Shown here: positions 1-8,805 of the stretch, one piece after another
How positions within the stretch are numbered: position 1 is the first letter of the stretch
Layout: each line of letters begins with the position of its first letter
NCBI GenBank assembly: GCA_963707125.1
Contig: CAVPOU010000004.1
Location: 1-64,000, forward strand
Direction: 5' to 3'
Length of the DNA: 64,000 nucleotides
Origin: CAVPDE01 sp963707125
Lineage (GTDB): Bacteria; Desulfobacterota; DSM-4660; Desulfatiglandales; HGW-15
Position numbers and translations under genes: made by a program
The notes under the pieces: generated by a model
Database searches by the model: none
What the model saw: only the letters and a program-made list of their open reading frames with translations
What the model was told of the DNA's origin: nothing

Positions 1-51
1 GTTTCGGTTTCATTTTGAGAGAGGCCCTCTCAACAAATGATGAACATTGCG

Positions 52-1446
52 CTAGAGATCTTCCTGGATTTTCTTGGAAAGACGATTCAGCAGGGTGAGG
101 GCGAAATTTCGCATAAACAGGAGCTGGATGGGTTCTGCGGATTTGTCGAGAAGGATGCCACTGATCTTCATGAGGATGCAATCCGTTTCCGGAACCACCG
201 TCGCTGCTCTGGTTTGACCGCTCAGGTAGGACATCTCCCCGAAGCACTCGCCCCTCGTCAGGGAAGCAATGGTCCTTTTGCCCTTGCTGACCGCAGCCTT
301 CCCGCTGAGGATAATGTAGAACGTGTCATCGATATCTCCCTCGGCAACCACCACCCTTCCTTTACGAACCTTGATGATGTTGCTCGCATGCAGGATTTCT
401 CTCACCTGGTCTTTTGTAAAATTCTCAAAGAACGGGACGCTGTGGACATAGTCGATGATGGTTTCCACTTTGTCCGCTCTCGGCCCTCCTTTCAACCCTC
501 TCAAGGCCACCCTCAAGTCGTAGGCTAAATCCATGCAGCTCTGGTACCGCTGGCTGGGATCCTTGGCCAACGCTTTCCGGCAAATTTTCCAGAGAACCTC
601 CGGTACCTCCGGCCGGGCCGTCCGGATAGAAACAGGATCCAGATTGGTGATCTTGTACATGATCGAGAAGTAGTTCTCCCCGGGGAAGGCTTTCTGACCT
701 GCGAGAAGCTCATAAAGGACGCATCCCAGGGAAAAAATGTCGCTCTTGTCTTCGACCGGTTGTTCTTTGACTTGTTCAGGGGACATGTAACTGGGAGACC
801 CGATGATTCCCTTGGAACTCGTCTGCTCGGTCTTGACGTGAGCGATTCCGAAATCGGTGATCTTCACCTCCTCTGACCGATCGAGCATGACGTTCGAAGG
901 CTTGATATCTCTGTGGACCACTCCCTGCCGGTGAGCATAGTCCAGAGCATGACACGCCTTAAAAACAATTTCCACCACTTTGCTGACGGGCAGCAGGTTC
1001 TCTTTGGTGCAATACTTCTGAAGAGAAGGGCCGTCCACGTACTCCATGGTGATATAGCAGAAGTCTTTGTACATGCCTGCATCGTAGATGGCCACGATCC
1101 CGGGATGGACAAGCCTTCCTGCGGATTGAGCCTCCAGGAAAAACTGCTCCCGGTATTTGTCCGCTTTTTCTCCCTTCACGTCCGCAGCAGGCCGCGAAAT
1201 CTTGATCCCCACATATCGGTTGATGTAAGGGTCTCGTCCCAGGTAGACCACACCCATGCTCCCCTGGCCGATTTTCCCCATGATTTCATAACGGCCGACC
1301 GTCTTGATGTCTGAAAGATCGGCAAGAAACTGCGTGTCCACAGGGCTGGCTTCTTTATCTTTGCCCAGCAGTTTCAGTTTGAGCCAGCTTGTGAGGCTGA
1401 GTTTTTTCTTACCCGCTTCCTGTTCTGTTTTTTTCTTTTCGGGCAA
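52..1446 (-). CDS. Serine/threonine protein kinase with C-terminal cyclic-nucleotide-binding domain
   Basis: A 464-residue Hanks-type kinase. A lysine-rich N-terminus (1-45) precedes the kinase domain (about 53-310): glycine loop GQGSMG at 60-65, ATP lysine K82 in VGIKIS, catalytic HRDIKPSN with D180, DFG at 198-200, and an APE-like SPEQ. A cNMP-binding domain follows (about 338-455) with the phosphate-binding cassette FGEMSYLSGQTRAAT, in which E404 and R413, the residues that contact cAMP or cGMP in PKA/CRP-type domains, are kept. There is no transmembrane segment, so it should be cytoplasmic. The architecture suggests a kinase controlled by a cyclic nucleotide. The actual ligand and substrates cannot be read from sequence. 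Confidence 0.93.
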   Translation of the reverse strand: MPEKKKTEQEAGKKKLSLTSWLKLKLLGKDKEASPVDTQFLADLSDIKTVGRYEIMGKIGQGSMGVVYLGRDPYINRYVGIKISRPAADVKGEKADKYREQFFLEAQSAGRLVHPGIVAIYDAGMYKDFCYITMEYVDGPSLQKYCTKENLLPVSKVVEIVFKACHALDYAHRQGVVHRDIKPSNVMLDRSEEVKITDFGIAHVKTEQTSSKGIIGSPSYMSPEQVKEQPVEDKSDIFSLGCVLYELLAGQKAFPGENYFSIMYKITNLDPVSIRTARPEVPEVLWKICRKALAKDPSQRYQSCMDLAYDLRVALRGLKGGPRADKVETIIDYVHSVPFFENFTKDQVREILHASNIIKVRKGRVVVAEGDIDDTFYIILSGKAAVSKGKRTIASLTRGECFGEMSYLSGQTRAATVVPETDCILMKISGILLDKSAEPIQLLFMRNFALTLLNRLSKKIQEDL

Positions 1447-1544
1447 AAGGCTCTCCTTCTCAAATACAAACCTGCTTTACCAACGGGGCATTTTACCACA
1501 AGGCGACTGGAAACTTCAAGAAGAATAGGCTGTTATGCCTAGGG

Positions 1545-1636
1545 AGGAAAGGGGCAAAGGCACAGAGGGACAAAGGGATATACCAGGATCCTCTTTCTGC
1601 TTTGTGCCTATGTGCCTTTGTCCCTTTGTGCCTGGG
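1545..1636. repeat. Palindromic low-complexity repeat, family R1 (copy 1)
   Basis: The left arm consists of words such as GGCACAGAGGGACAAAGGG. The right arm is the imperfect complement (TTTGTGCCTATGTGCC, TTTGTCCCTTTGTGCC), so the unit folds into one long hairpin. Related copies lie at 16471-16578 and 53647-53737. It fills the gap between the kinase gene and the lipoprotein gene. Confidence 0.8.
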
Positions 1637-1680
1637 TCACAGCGAAAAAACCAGGGTGAAGGAAAAAACCTGAAGGGATG

Positions 1681-2319
1681 CTATTGACCTGCGTCCCTAA
1701 ACAGTTTCACCAAATTGATCCGGTTCATGACGTCCGCGAACAGATCTCCAACGACCGCATCCGCCTGCTCGGTTCCGATGATTTTGAGTCTCTCCGCCTC
1801 CCCGGTGGCGAACTGCTTTGAAAGGACCGTGCCGTTCTTGACCAGCCTGGCCTCGTACCCCAATCTGACCTTCCAGGTTCGGTCGATCAAGTCCAGGGAG
1901 AATTCCTGGAGCACAAAGACCAGTTCCACCTGACTCGCTTTTTTTTCAGGCACGATCTCGACTCCCTCGTTCTCGATCCTCAGGCGAAAAGCCTCTTTCA
2001 CAAGCGACGGCGTGTCGTAAAGGCCCAGCTTGAGAGGAGGCTCCGTCCCTTTTCTCACAGAGTACGAAAGGGTTTCCGAAAAGTTATCGAACTCCCTCTT
2101 CACCCCTCTACCCGCGAACTCCTTCGTTTTTCTCTCATCCTCTACAGCCAGGAAAACCTTTCTGCCTTCCAGGGCGTTGGCTTTCGCCGGGAGGCGGTCA
2201 TTTAACTGGATATAGGCGATGGAGCTGCAGGCCGGAGTGAACAAAAGGGCAGCGAATAGGCCCGGCATCCACATCCACCCTTGATTTAGACTTCTTCTTA
2301 TTCTATCTTTTGCACCCAT
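1681..2319 (-). CDS. Putative lipoprotein, function unknown
   Basis: A 212-residue protein with a basic N-terminus, a hydrophobic stretch (about 15-30) and a lipobox-like LFTPAC followed by SS, which suggests a lipid-anchored envelope protein. The rest alternates charged and beta-type segments and resembles YajG-like lipoproteins only in general layout. I do not recognise a catalytic motif. It stands alone between a repeat and a divergent radical SAM gene. The start is chosen because it gives a positively charged signal peptide N-terminus (MGAKDRIRR). Confidence 0.7.
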   Translation of the reverse strand: MGAKDRIRRSLNQGWMWMPGLFAALLFTPACSSIAYIQLNDRLPAKANALEGRKVFLAVEDERKTKEFAGRGVKREFDNFSETLSYSVRKGTEPPLKLGLYDTPSLVKEAFRLRIENEGVEIVPEKKASQVELVFVLQEFSLDLIDRTWKVRLGYEARLVKNGTVLSKQFATGEAERLKIIGTEQADAVVGDLFADVMNRINLVKLFRDAGQ

Positions 2320-2420
2320 AGTTGTTCATGTCCTTTCTTTTATCCTTGAATGAGCTTAGGATACTTGCCTAGCAGTGACCCTGTCAAGCTCGGGGACAAA
2401 CGTTTTCACCAGGGTGCCGA

Positions 2421-3374
2421 ATGACTTCTGAAGATGAGCGCCTCTTTGAACAGGCTTTTCGAGAAACCCGGGCAAGGCACGGCACGGAGATCACCTTCTA
2501 TCTCCCCGGGATGATCCGTTACGAAAGCCGGCGCGGCCGCTACCCTGCCATTTCCCTCACGGGAAGCCGGTGTGAGCTCCAGTGCGAACACTGCAAGGGC
2601 CGCCTCCTAACTCCTATGATCCACGTGACCGAACCGGATGACCTCTTCGAAAAAGCCGTTTACCTCGAGAAACGAGGAGCCCATGGACTTCTCCTGAGCG
2701 GAGGTTCTGACCGCAAGGGGCGGTTGCCATGGGCAAAGTATGGCGATGCGATCCGGGAGCTGGTAGAGACAACCGGGCTCTTTCTTTCAGCCCACGTAGG
2801 ATTTCCCGATCTTGAGACATGCCGGCGATTGGAGAAGAGCGGCGTCCGTCAGGCTCTGGTGGACGTAATGGGCGATGAAGAAACAGCCTCCTCTGTCTAT
2901 CATCTCAGGGGCCTCCAAACAGTCAGGGATGCTCTGGAGAGCATCTCGCAAAGCGGTCTCCAGTTAGCCCCTCACATTGTGGCGGGGTTGCACTACGGCA
3001 GGATGAAAGGAGAAGAGGAGGCGCTCCAAATCTTGAGCCGATACGATCCCACGGTCCTCGTCGTTGTCGTGCTCACAGCTCTGAAAGGAACCCCCATGGC
3101 CGGGATCAAACCTCCCTCCCCTCTGGAGGTTGCGCGGCTCATCGCAAAGGCAAGGCTCCTGATGCCTCACCTTCCGATTTCCCTTGGGTGTGAAAGGCCC
3201 AGAAACAAAGAGGGCACAGAGCTTGAAAAGCTGGCCCTCCGAGCCGGGATAACTAGAATGGCCGTCTGGTCCGAGGAAGCTCTCGAAGAAGCTTCAAGAC
3301 TTGGGCTGAGCTCTCGTTTTCAACCGACCTGCTGTTCGGTGGACTTCGCCGAAAACTATAGAATGATCCGTTAA
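2421..3374 (+). CDS. Radical SAM protein, biotin synthase/LipS2-like
   Basis: A 317-residue enzyme with the radical SAM cluster motif CELQCEHC (C51, C55, C58; CX3CX2C) placed after a PAISLTGSR strand, as in the COG1856-type 'biotin synthase homologues'. That group includes LipS2 of the two-component LipS1/LipS2 lipoyl synthase. A second cysteine pair (CCS) near the C-terminus could serve as auxiliary ligands. No LipS1 or lipoate ligase gene is nearby, so the lipoyl role is only a possibility. The last 81 nt overlap, on the opposite strand, the 3' end of the CCA-adding enzyme gene. Confidence 0.8.
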   Translation: MTSEDERLFEQAFRETRARHGTEITFYLPGMIRYESRRGRYPAISLTGSRCELQCEHCKGRLLTPMIHVTEPDDLFEKAVYLEKRGAHGLLLSGGSDRKGRLPWAKYGDAIRELVETTGLFLSAHVGFPDLETCRRLEKSGVRQALVDVMGDEETASSVYHLRGLQTVRDALESISQSGLQLAPHIVAGLHYGRMKGEEEALQILSRYDPTVLVVVVLTALKGTPMAGIKPPSPLEVARLIAKARLLMPHLPISLGCERPRNKEGTELEKLALRAGITRMAVWSEEALEEASRLGLSSRFQPTCCSVDFAENYRMIR

Positions 3375-4673
3375 AGCCGCCGCTTTCATTTTCTTCAGCA
3401 GCGCCATCAGCCTCTTCCGTGTGTTCCACTCGGGATGGTCCATGAGCTCTTCAGAAAGTCGTGCCAGAATCCTGCCGACCTCGGGTCCCGGAGATAGACC
3501 AGTGACTTCCATGACCTTAGACCCGCTGATTGCCAGATCTTGCGGTCCCCTCACAAGAGGGGCATTCATCAAATCTCTTATTCTCCCTTGAATTTCATCC
3601 AGCAGGAGGAGCTTTTGGTGGCCGCGCCTCCCCGAGGTCAGGAGATCTGCTCTTCTCAACGAGATGAGAGACTCCACATGCTCCGCACCCACCCGGCGGA
3701 TGAACCTTCTCAGGTCCCCATCCCTCCAGGAGGAATCATAGCCGGCGAGAGCTTCCTGTTCTTGAACAAGCAGAACCACCTGCCGGATCACGCTCTTGCT
3801 GAAGCACAGGCGAACCATGATTTCCTGCGCTGCCTTTGCGCTCCTTGTTTCATGATCCGGGGAAGCGGATTGGGCAATGCCGTGAAAAAGAGACGCAAGT
3901 CTTAAGACCGGATCGGGTGCAACTTGATCCACAGCAGCAAGGGTGTGCCGATAAACGGTCATGGTCTTAGACAGGCTCTCCCTCACACTGCCCGCCTCAA
4001 CGAGTTCAGGCACGATCCGGGCCATGAGGCCTGTTTTCTTGAGGAGGTGCAAGCCCTGGGAGGGCTTTTCACAGAGAAGAATCCTGACCAGCTCATCCCT
4101 GATCCTCTCAGGAGCTGCAGCGGTTATGGCTTCCGCCATGCAGGAAATCGCCTTCAGGCTCTTTTCATGAATCCTAAATCCAAGTTCAGCGGCAATTCGA
4201 AGAGCTCTCATGAGTCGGAGAGGATCTTCGCGAAATCGCTCCTCAGGGCTGGCCACCCCTCTCACCACCCCTTTTGCGATGTCTTTCCTTCCTCCCCAAG
4301 GATCAATGAGAACCGACCTTCCCATGTCATAGGCCATGGCATTGATCGTGAAATCACGATGCTTCAGATCCTCCTCCAAGGTTTTGTTTGGCCCTCTGAA
4401 CGTCGTGACCTCATAGTGACGCCGCCGGTACACGAGCGTAACTGTTTCGTGCTTGAGGGAGAAACTTCGAAGGCGCTTGAAAACAGAGGCAATGTGCTCA
4501 GGGCTTGCGGAGGTCGTCACATCCCAGTCGGCCGCAGGCCGAGCCATACAGAGGTCTCTCACGGCCCCACCGACGACGTAGGCTTCGTGCCCTGCGCGGT
4601 GCAGTCTCGTTATGACGGATCTAACGAACGGGGGAATGTCCCATTCTGCTGTCCTGATGCTTCCAGGACCCAT
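3294..4673 (-). CDS. CCA tRNA nucleotidyltransferase / poly(A) polymerase family
   Basis: A 459-residue class II nucleotidyltransferase. The head domain has GGAVRD (35-40), the metal-binding DWDVTTSA (D49, D51), RDFTINAMAYD and the REDPLRLMRALR motif of the neck, followed by PERIRDELVRILL. A C-terminal HD-like helical part (about 230-460) follows. It adds or repairs the CCA end of tRNA, or acts as a poly(A) polymerase; sequence motifs alone do not separate the two. It is convergent with the radical SAM gene, with an 81-nt tail-to-tail overlap, so one of the two C-termini may be longer than in relatives. Confidence 0.92.
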   Translation of the reverse strand: MGPGSIRTAEWDIPPFVRSVITRLHRAGHEAYVVGGAVRDLCMARPAADWDVTTSASPEHIASVFKRLRSFSLKHETVTLVYRRRHYEVTTFRGPNKTLEEDLKHRDFTINAMAYDMGRSVLIDPWGGRKDIAKGVVRGVASPEERFREDPLRLMRALRIAAELGFRIHEKSLKAISCMAEAITAAAPERIRDELVRILLCEKPSQGLHLLKKTGLMARIVPELVEAGSVRESLSKTMTVYRHTLAAVDQVAPDPVLRLASLFHGIAQSASPDHETRSAKAAQEIMVRLCFSKSVIRQVVLLVQEQEALAGYDSSWRDGDLRRFIRRVGAEHVESLISLRRADLLTSGRRGHQKLLLLDEIQGRIRDLMNAPLVRGPQDLAISGSKVMEVTGLSPGPEVGRILARLSEELMDHPEWNTRKRLMALLKKMKAAALTDHSIVFGEVHRTAGRLKTRAQPKS

Positions 4674-4800
4674 TATTTTTGCCCCTTTCAGCTGTCATCC
4701 AATCCCACGGAGATGAGAGGCTCTTTCCTATTCCCTGTTGCTTTTATATAATGACACAGGAAGCCATCAAATTGAACAGGATTGTTGTGTCAATGGGCGC

Positions 4801-5241
4801 ATGAACATTTTCACTTACGGATCACTGATGTTTCCTCCTGTGATGAAGGCCGTCACAGGCCGCGAGTTCGCTGCAAAGAAAGCCCGCGTGAAAGACTACG
4901 CTCGTTTCAAAGTGAAGGGAGAATCCTATCCGGGGCTTACTCCATTGAAGGGCGCTGAAACGGAAGGGGTTCTTTATATGGATCTGGATGCACTTTCCGT
5001 GAAGCGGCTCGATGATTTCGAAGGAGAGCTTTATGAGCGCACAGAGATTCCGGCGGACACGCTGGAGGGAGAATCGCTCACCGCGCAAACCTATGCCATC
5101 AAAGCTCAGTACCGGGATCGACTCTCTTCAAAAGAATGGGACCCAACACATTTTGAAAAGGCTGACCTGCTTGAGTTCATGAACACTTATAGTGGGTTTG
5201 TGAACACCGCTCCGGCGTGTGACGAAGAGAAAAAAGTTTGA
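4801..5241 (+). CDS. Gamma-glutamylcyclotransferase-fold (AIG2-like) protein
   Basis: About 146 residues. The N-terminal MNIFTYGSLMFP is the YGSL substrate-loop motif of the GGCT/AIG2 family. A conserved acidic residue follows in LDDFEGELYER (E74), the usual catalytic position. Family members cleave gamma-glutamyl amines or act on gamma-glutamyl peptides; the substrate here is unknown. An in-frame upstream ATG at 4738 exists, but the family signature starts at 4801, so that start is preferred. Confidence 0.85.
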   Translation: MNIFTYGSLMFPPVMKAVTGREFAAKKARVKDYARFKVKGESYPGLTPLKGAETEGVLYMDLDALSVKRLDDFEGELYERTEIPADTLEGESLTAQTYAIKAQYRDRLSSKEWDPTHFEKADLLEFMNTYSGFVNTAPACDEEKKV

Positions 5242-5406
5242 TCACAACCCTCAGGCGTTCCCTTTCACCCGGTCCTGAGGCCGCGGGTCCAGCAGGCGAA
5301 GTTTTTTCTTCCCATCCGACAGGCTTTCATTCAGAATGATCCGACTCCCATGGTCCTGGATTAAGCGTGGGCCGTGAAGAACGATTGATGAGGAGGACAG
5401 AAAGAT

Positions 5407-6294
5407 ATGGCAACGACTCTATCCGGTATTTTTCCGGCTCTCGTAACCCCCTTTCAGAAGGGGAAGCTTTCCCTATCGGGACTCAAATCCAACATCAAGA
5501 AACTGAACCGGTTCGACTTCACAGGCTATGTTGTTCTGGGATCAACCGGGGAAGGGATCCTGATGGACGAGAGGGAAGGCCTGCAGGCAATAGAAACCGT
5601 GCGAGCGGCTGCCGCGCCGGGTAAAATCGTGATCGCAGGCACGGGTTCAGAGTCGAGCGCCGGGACCATTGAGTTTTCCAACAAGGCCGCTCAGGCAGGC
5701 GCGGATTATTCACTGGTCGTGACCCCCTTTTATTACAAGGCTCAGATGACGGCTGCGGCCCTCGAAGCCTACTACAGGGAAGTCGCGGAAAAATCAAAGA
5801 TCCCCATCATCCTCTACACGGTGCCCAAGTTCACGGGCCTCGAACTTCCTTTACAGACGATTGCTGCGATGGCCACTCACCCGAATGTCATCGGGCTGAA
5901 GGACTCCTCTGGAAACGTGTCAGCTATCAGTGAGACCCTCAGGGCTTGTCCTCCGGAATTCTGTGTCTTCCAGGGGCACGGGTCAATCTTGTTCTCCGCC
6001 TTGCTCCTTGGAGCCAAGGGCGGCATTCTTGCCCTGTCCAATATGGCTCCTGCAGAAACCGTGGAAATCTACAAACTGTTTCAGGCTGGAGATTATGAGA
6101 AGGCAAGAGAAATGCAGTTCAGGCTCCTGCCGTTCAATCAGAAGATTGTGGGCGGCTATGGCGTTCCCGGGATCAAGTGCGCTGTGGACATGCTTGGTTA
6201 CTCGGGAGGGGACCCCCGTCCCCCTCTCAGGCCGGTGAACCAGGAGGCCAGGGATGCGATTCGGCAGATACTGAAGAATGGCGGGCTCCTGTAA
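5407..6294 (+). CDS. Dihydrodipicolinate synthase/N-acetylneuraminate lyase family aldolase
   Basis: A 295-residue TIM-barrel class I aldolase. It has GSTGE (45-49), the catalytic tyrosine Y137 in ILYTVP and the Schiff-base lysine K165 in GLKDSSGN. The GSTGE variant and the substrate-loop sequences look more like 4-hydroxy-2-oxoglutarate or sugar-acid aldolases than true DapA. No lysine pathway gene is adjacent, so the substrate is open. A good ribosome-binding site (GAGGAGGACAG) precedes the ATG. Confidence 0.87.
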   Translation: MATTLSGIFPALVTPFQKGKLSLSGLKSNIKKLNRFDFTGYVVLGSTGEGILMDEREGLQAIETVRAAAAPGKIVIAGTGSESSAGTIEFSNKAAQAGADYSLVVTPFYYKAQMTAAALEAYYREVAEKSKIPIILYTVPKFTGLELPLQTIAAMATHPNVIGLKDSSGNVSAISETLRACPPEFCVFQGHGSILFSALLLGAKGGILALSNMAPAETVEIYKLFQAGDYEKAREMQFRLLPFNQKIVGGYGVPGIKCAVDMLGYSGGDPRPPLRPVNQEARDAIRQILKNGGLL

Positions 6295-6297
6295 AAA

Positions 6298-6416
6298 AGT
6301 AATCAGTAGGCAGTCACGAGGGACAAGCAAAAAGTGACGACTGACAGGCGACCACCGACCGCCGTGAACAGATTGCGCCGACGTTTGACACCGGACAACG
6401 GTGAACCGATAGCGTT
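6298..6416. repeat. Low-complexity intergenic repeat (CAGT/CACGAGGGACAAG words)
   Basis: Contains the words CAGTCACGAGGGACAAG, GACAGGCGACC and CCGACCGCCG. The same words recur in the same order at 10060-10160, so the two stretches belong to one repeat family. It lies between the aldolase and the convergent MBL hydrolase. Confidence 0.65.
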
Positions 6417-7256
6417 TCACAGCTTAAAGGTCATGTCCATGGCAACGCCGAAGCATTCAAGGTGTGAGCCTCTTCCGGCAACCCTTTTCCGGCAATCCTC
6501 CACAAGCTGATCCATTTGGCGGTCCGTCCTGCTCTGATTCAAATGGAATAGACCCAGCTTCTTCACCCCAGCCTGCAGGGCAAGGTCCAGGGCTCTGGTG
6601 TATGTTGAATGCCCCCATCGCTTCGTCTTCTTGTATTCCTCTGGAGTAAATTCTCCATCGTGAATCAGAACATCAGCGCCTGCTGCGAAATCTCTATACT
6701 CTTCGAAAGAGCGCCCCCCTGGATGGCAGTAATCCAATTCGTTGTCGGTAAGAAAGACAAAGACGCGGTCCCCTTCTATGAACTTGTAGCCGTTGCCGTC
6801 GTTTGGATGGCACAGGCTGATGGGGATCACCGTGACAGAGCCGATTTGAAAACGTTCCATGCACTCCGGCTCATAACGGATGCGGGCCTTGAGGTTGTCA
6901 TAGCCTACGGGAAAATTGGGTGGATCAAGCACCTTGGAGAGCATGGTTTGAACGAATTTCTGAGCAAAGGGACAACCCTGTATACGTATGCGGGTTCTCT
7001 TGGTGTAAAGGGGGTCAAAAAATGGGAACCCCATCAGGTGATCCCAGTGAGCATGGGTGAAGATCATGTCATAGGAGTACCTTCCCTCTTCCATTAAGCG
7101 GTGCCCCAACCTCCGTATTCCCGTTCCCGCATCCACGATGATGATGCGATCGTCCTTTGTCCGGATTTCCAGGCAGGTCGTGTCACCCCCGTATTTCACA
7201 TAGTCCGCACCTGAAACAGGGATAGAACCCCTCGAACCCCAGCACCTGATGAACAT
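6417..7256 (-). CDS. MBL-fold metallohydrolase
   Basis: A 279-residue metallo-beta-lactamase-fold hydrolase. It has the HxHxDH motif in THAHWDHLMGFP, a metal-binding LCHPND, an FLTDNE segment and the late LFHLNQSRTD motif. It resembles cyclic-phosphodiesterase-type and PqsE/RNase Z-like MBL proteins; the substrate is unknown. The start at 7256 is chosen over an upstream in-frame ATG at 7292 because a purine-rich ribosome-binding site (GAGGAGAGGGAG) ends directly before it and the family typically starts MFIRCWGSRGSIP. It is divergent from the rlmI-like gene. Confidence 0.88.
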   Translation of the reverse strand: MFIRCWGSRGSIPVSGADYVKYGGDTTCLEIRTKDDRIIIVDAGTGIRRLGHRLMEEGRYSYDMIFTHAHWDHLMGFPFFDPLYTKRTRIRIQGCPFAQKFVQTMLSKVLDPPNFPVGYDNLKARIRYEPECMERFQIGSVTVIPISLCHPNDGNGYKFIEGDRVFVFLTDNELDYCHPGGRSFEEYRDFAAGADVLIHDGEFTPEEYKKTKRWGHSTYTRALDLALQAGVKKLGLFHLNQSRTDRQMDQLVEDCRKRVAGRGSHLECFGVAMDMTFKL

Positions 7257-7383
7257 CTCCCTCTCCTCAAAAGAGTTGGAAAACGTCTGCATCCTCGACC
7301 CGTATAAGGATTTGTGCTAGTTTATCACAGCTATGAATTCTTTCACCACCATGATTTTCCCGACCCCTCAGGAGCCGGCATAG

Positions 7384-8571
7384 ATGGTCTCGATCGTTCT
7401 TAAACCCGGACGCGAAAAATCCCTGCTCCGACATCACCCATGGGTCTTTTCAGGCGCGATCGGAAGTATTGAAGGAGATCCTCGTCTCGGCGACACGGTC
7501 CAAATCCTCACCAGCGAGCGAGACTTCCTCGGCCTCGGAGCCTATTCTCCTCATTCACAGATCAGTGTCCGGGTCTGGACCTTCCAAAAGGACCAAACCA
7601 TAGACTCTTCCTTTTTTCGTGCCCGAATGGACAAGGCGATCCAATCTCGTGTCCCATACCTAAAATCAGGCAGGGACGGTGCGTGTCGACTGATTAACGC
7701 CGAATCAGACGGCCTCCCTGGTTTGGTGGTGGACAAATACGGTGATTTCCTGGTTTGCCAGTTCCTTAGCGCAGGATCAGAGTGCTGGAAAGACGAGATC
7801 ATCCATCAGCTTCAACAGATCCTTTCGCCTGCAGGGATTTATGAGAGGTCGGATGTCGACGTCCGCCTTAAGGAAGGTCTTGAACCTCGCACGGGCAACC
7901 TTTGGGGTAAATCACCCCCGGATCTCCTGCTCATTGAAGAGGGACCTTGTCGCTTCCTTGTGGACATCAGGAGGGGCCACAAAACAGGTTTTTATCTGGA
8001 TCAGCGAGACAATCGGGAGGCTCTTACGGACTATGCCAGCGGAGGTTTGGTCCTCAACTGCTTTGCGTACACCAGCGGATTTGGGATCTGGGCATTGAAA
8101 AGCGGAGCCGAGCATGTGACGGATGTGGAGTCTTCCTCAAGTGCCATTGAACTCGGCATGCGCAATGTGGAGATCAACGGGTTTGACTCTGCGAAGGTTG
8201 ATCACCTTCAAGGGGATATCTTTCAGGTTCTGCGCGAATTCCGAAACTTCAACCGGTGCTTTGACCTCATTGTTCTGGACCCCCCGAAATTTGTGGAGTC
8301 CCGCAGCCAGTTGCCCAGGGGAACGCGGGGTTACAAGGATATCAATCTGCTCGCTTTCAAGCTTCTTAGACCAGGTGGGATTCTTTTCACCTTTTCGTGT
8401 TCCGGATTGGTTGCCCTTGACCTCTTTCAGAAGATTGTGGCCGATGCAGCCCTTGATGCTGGGCGTGAAGCTCAGATCATGAGGATCCTCACTCAGAGCC
8501 CCGACCATCCCACGTCCCTCAACTTCCCGGAAGGCGGTTATCTCAAAGGCCTTGTTTGCAGGGCTCCCTAA
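7384..8571 (+). CDS. rlmI: Class I rRNA large-subunit methyltransferase (RlmI-like)
   Basis: A 395-residue protein with an N-terminal PUA domain (about 1-80), a central EEHEE-type segment and a C-terminal SAM-dependent methyltransferase. It has the family motif KTGFYLDQRDNR (200-211), DPPKF (299-303) and the SCS motif with catalytic-type C339. This matches RlmI, which makes m5C1962 in 23S rRNA. Assignment to the family is firm. The exact target nucleotide is inferred. Confidence 0.9.
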   Translation: MVSIVLKPGREKSLLRHHPWVFSGAIGSIEGDPRLGDTVQILTSERDFLGLGAYSPHSQISVRVWTFQKDQTIDSSFFRARMDKAIQSRVPYLKSGRDGACRLINAESDGLPGLVVDKYGDFLVCQFLSAGSECWKDEIIHQLQQILSPAGIYERSDVDVRLKEGLEPRTGNLWGKSPPDLLLIEEGPCRFLVDIRRGHKTGFYLDQRDNREALTDYASGGLVLNCFAYTSGFGIWALKSGAEHVTDVESSSSAIELGMRNVEINGFDSAKVDHLQGDIFQVLREFRNFNRCFDLIVLDPPKFVESRSQLPRGTRGYKDINLLAFKLLRPGGILFTFSCSGLVALDLFQKIVADAALDAGREAQIMRILTQSPDHPTSLNFPEGGYLKGLVCRAP

Positions 8572-8576
8572 TGTAG

Positions 8577-8662
8577 CTCCCACGGACAAACAGAGTTTGT
8601 CCGTGCCACCCCTGTTTTTTGCATCCTGCTCCCACGGACAAACAGAGTTTGTCCGTGCCACC
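8577..8662 (+). terminator. Two tandem identical hairpins after rlmI
   Basis: Two copies (8577-8610 and 8629-8662) of a hairpin with stem CACGGACAAAC pairing with GTTTGTCCGTG, both starting CTCCCACGG and ending GTGCCACC. A fragment of a third (TTCCGTGCCACC) is at 8682-8697. The first is followed by a short T-run (CCTGTTTTTTGC), so it may end rlmI transcription. The identical duplication also marks it as a mobile palindromic repeat. Confidence 0.6.
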
Positions 8663-8712
8663 AACCGTCGTCTGTCCTCTGTTTTCCGTGCCACCGTTCA
8701 TCCAATATTGCA

Positions 8713-8741
8713 TTGACACTCCCTACCCGTTTTCCTATCAT
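8713..8741 (+). promoter_or_regulatory. Sigma-70-type promoter for the MFS gene
   Basis: TTGACA at 8713-8718, a 17-nt spacer and TATCAT at 8736-8741. It lies 65 nt upstream of the MFS start and downstream of the hairpin pair. Confidence 0.7.
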
Positions 8742-8805
8742 CCGGGTAAACAATTAGAGGTTGTGAGTAAAGGCTAGGAACCCTTAGAGAAGAAAGGACA
8801 CTGTC

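Noticed and set aside
913..1528. Plus-strand reading frames opposite the kinase
   Set aside because: They are antisense shadows of a gene with clear kinase motifs and have no domain resemblance.
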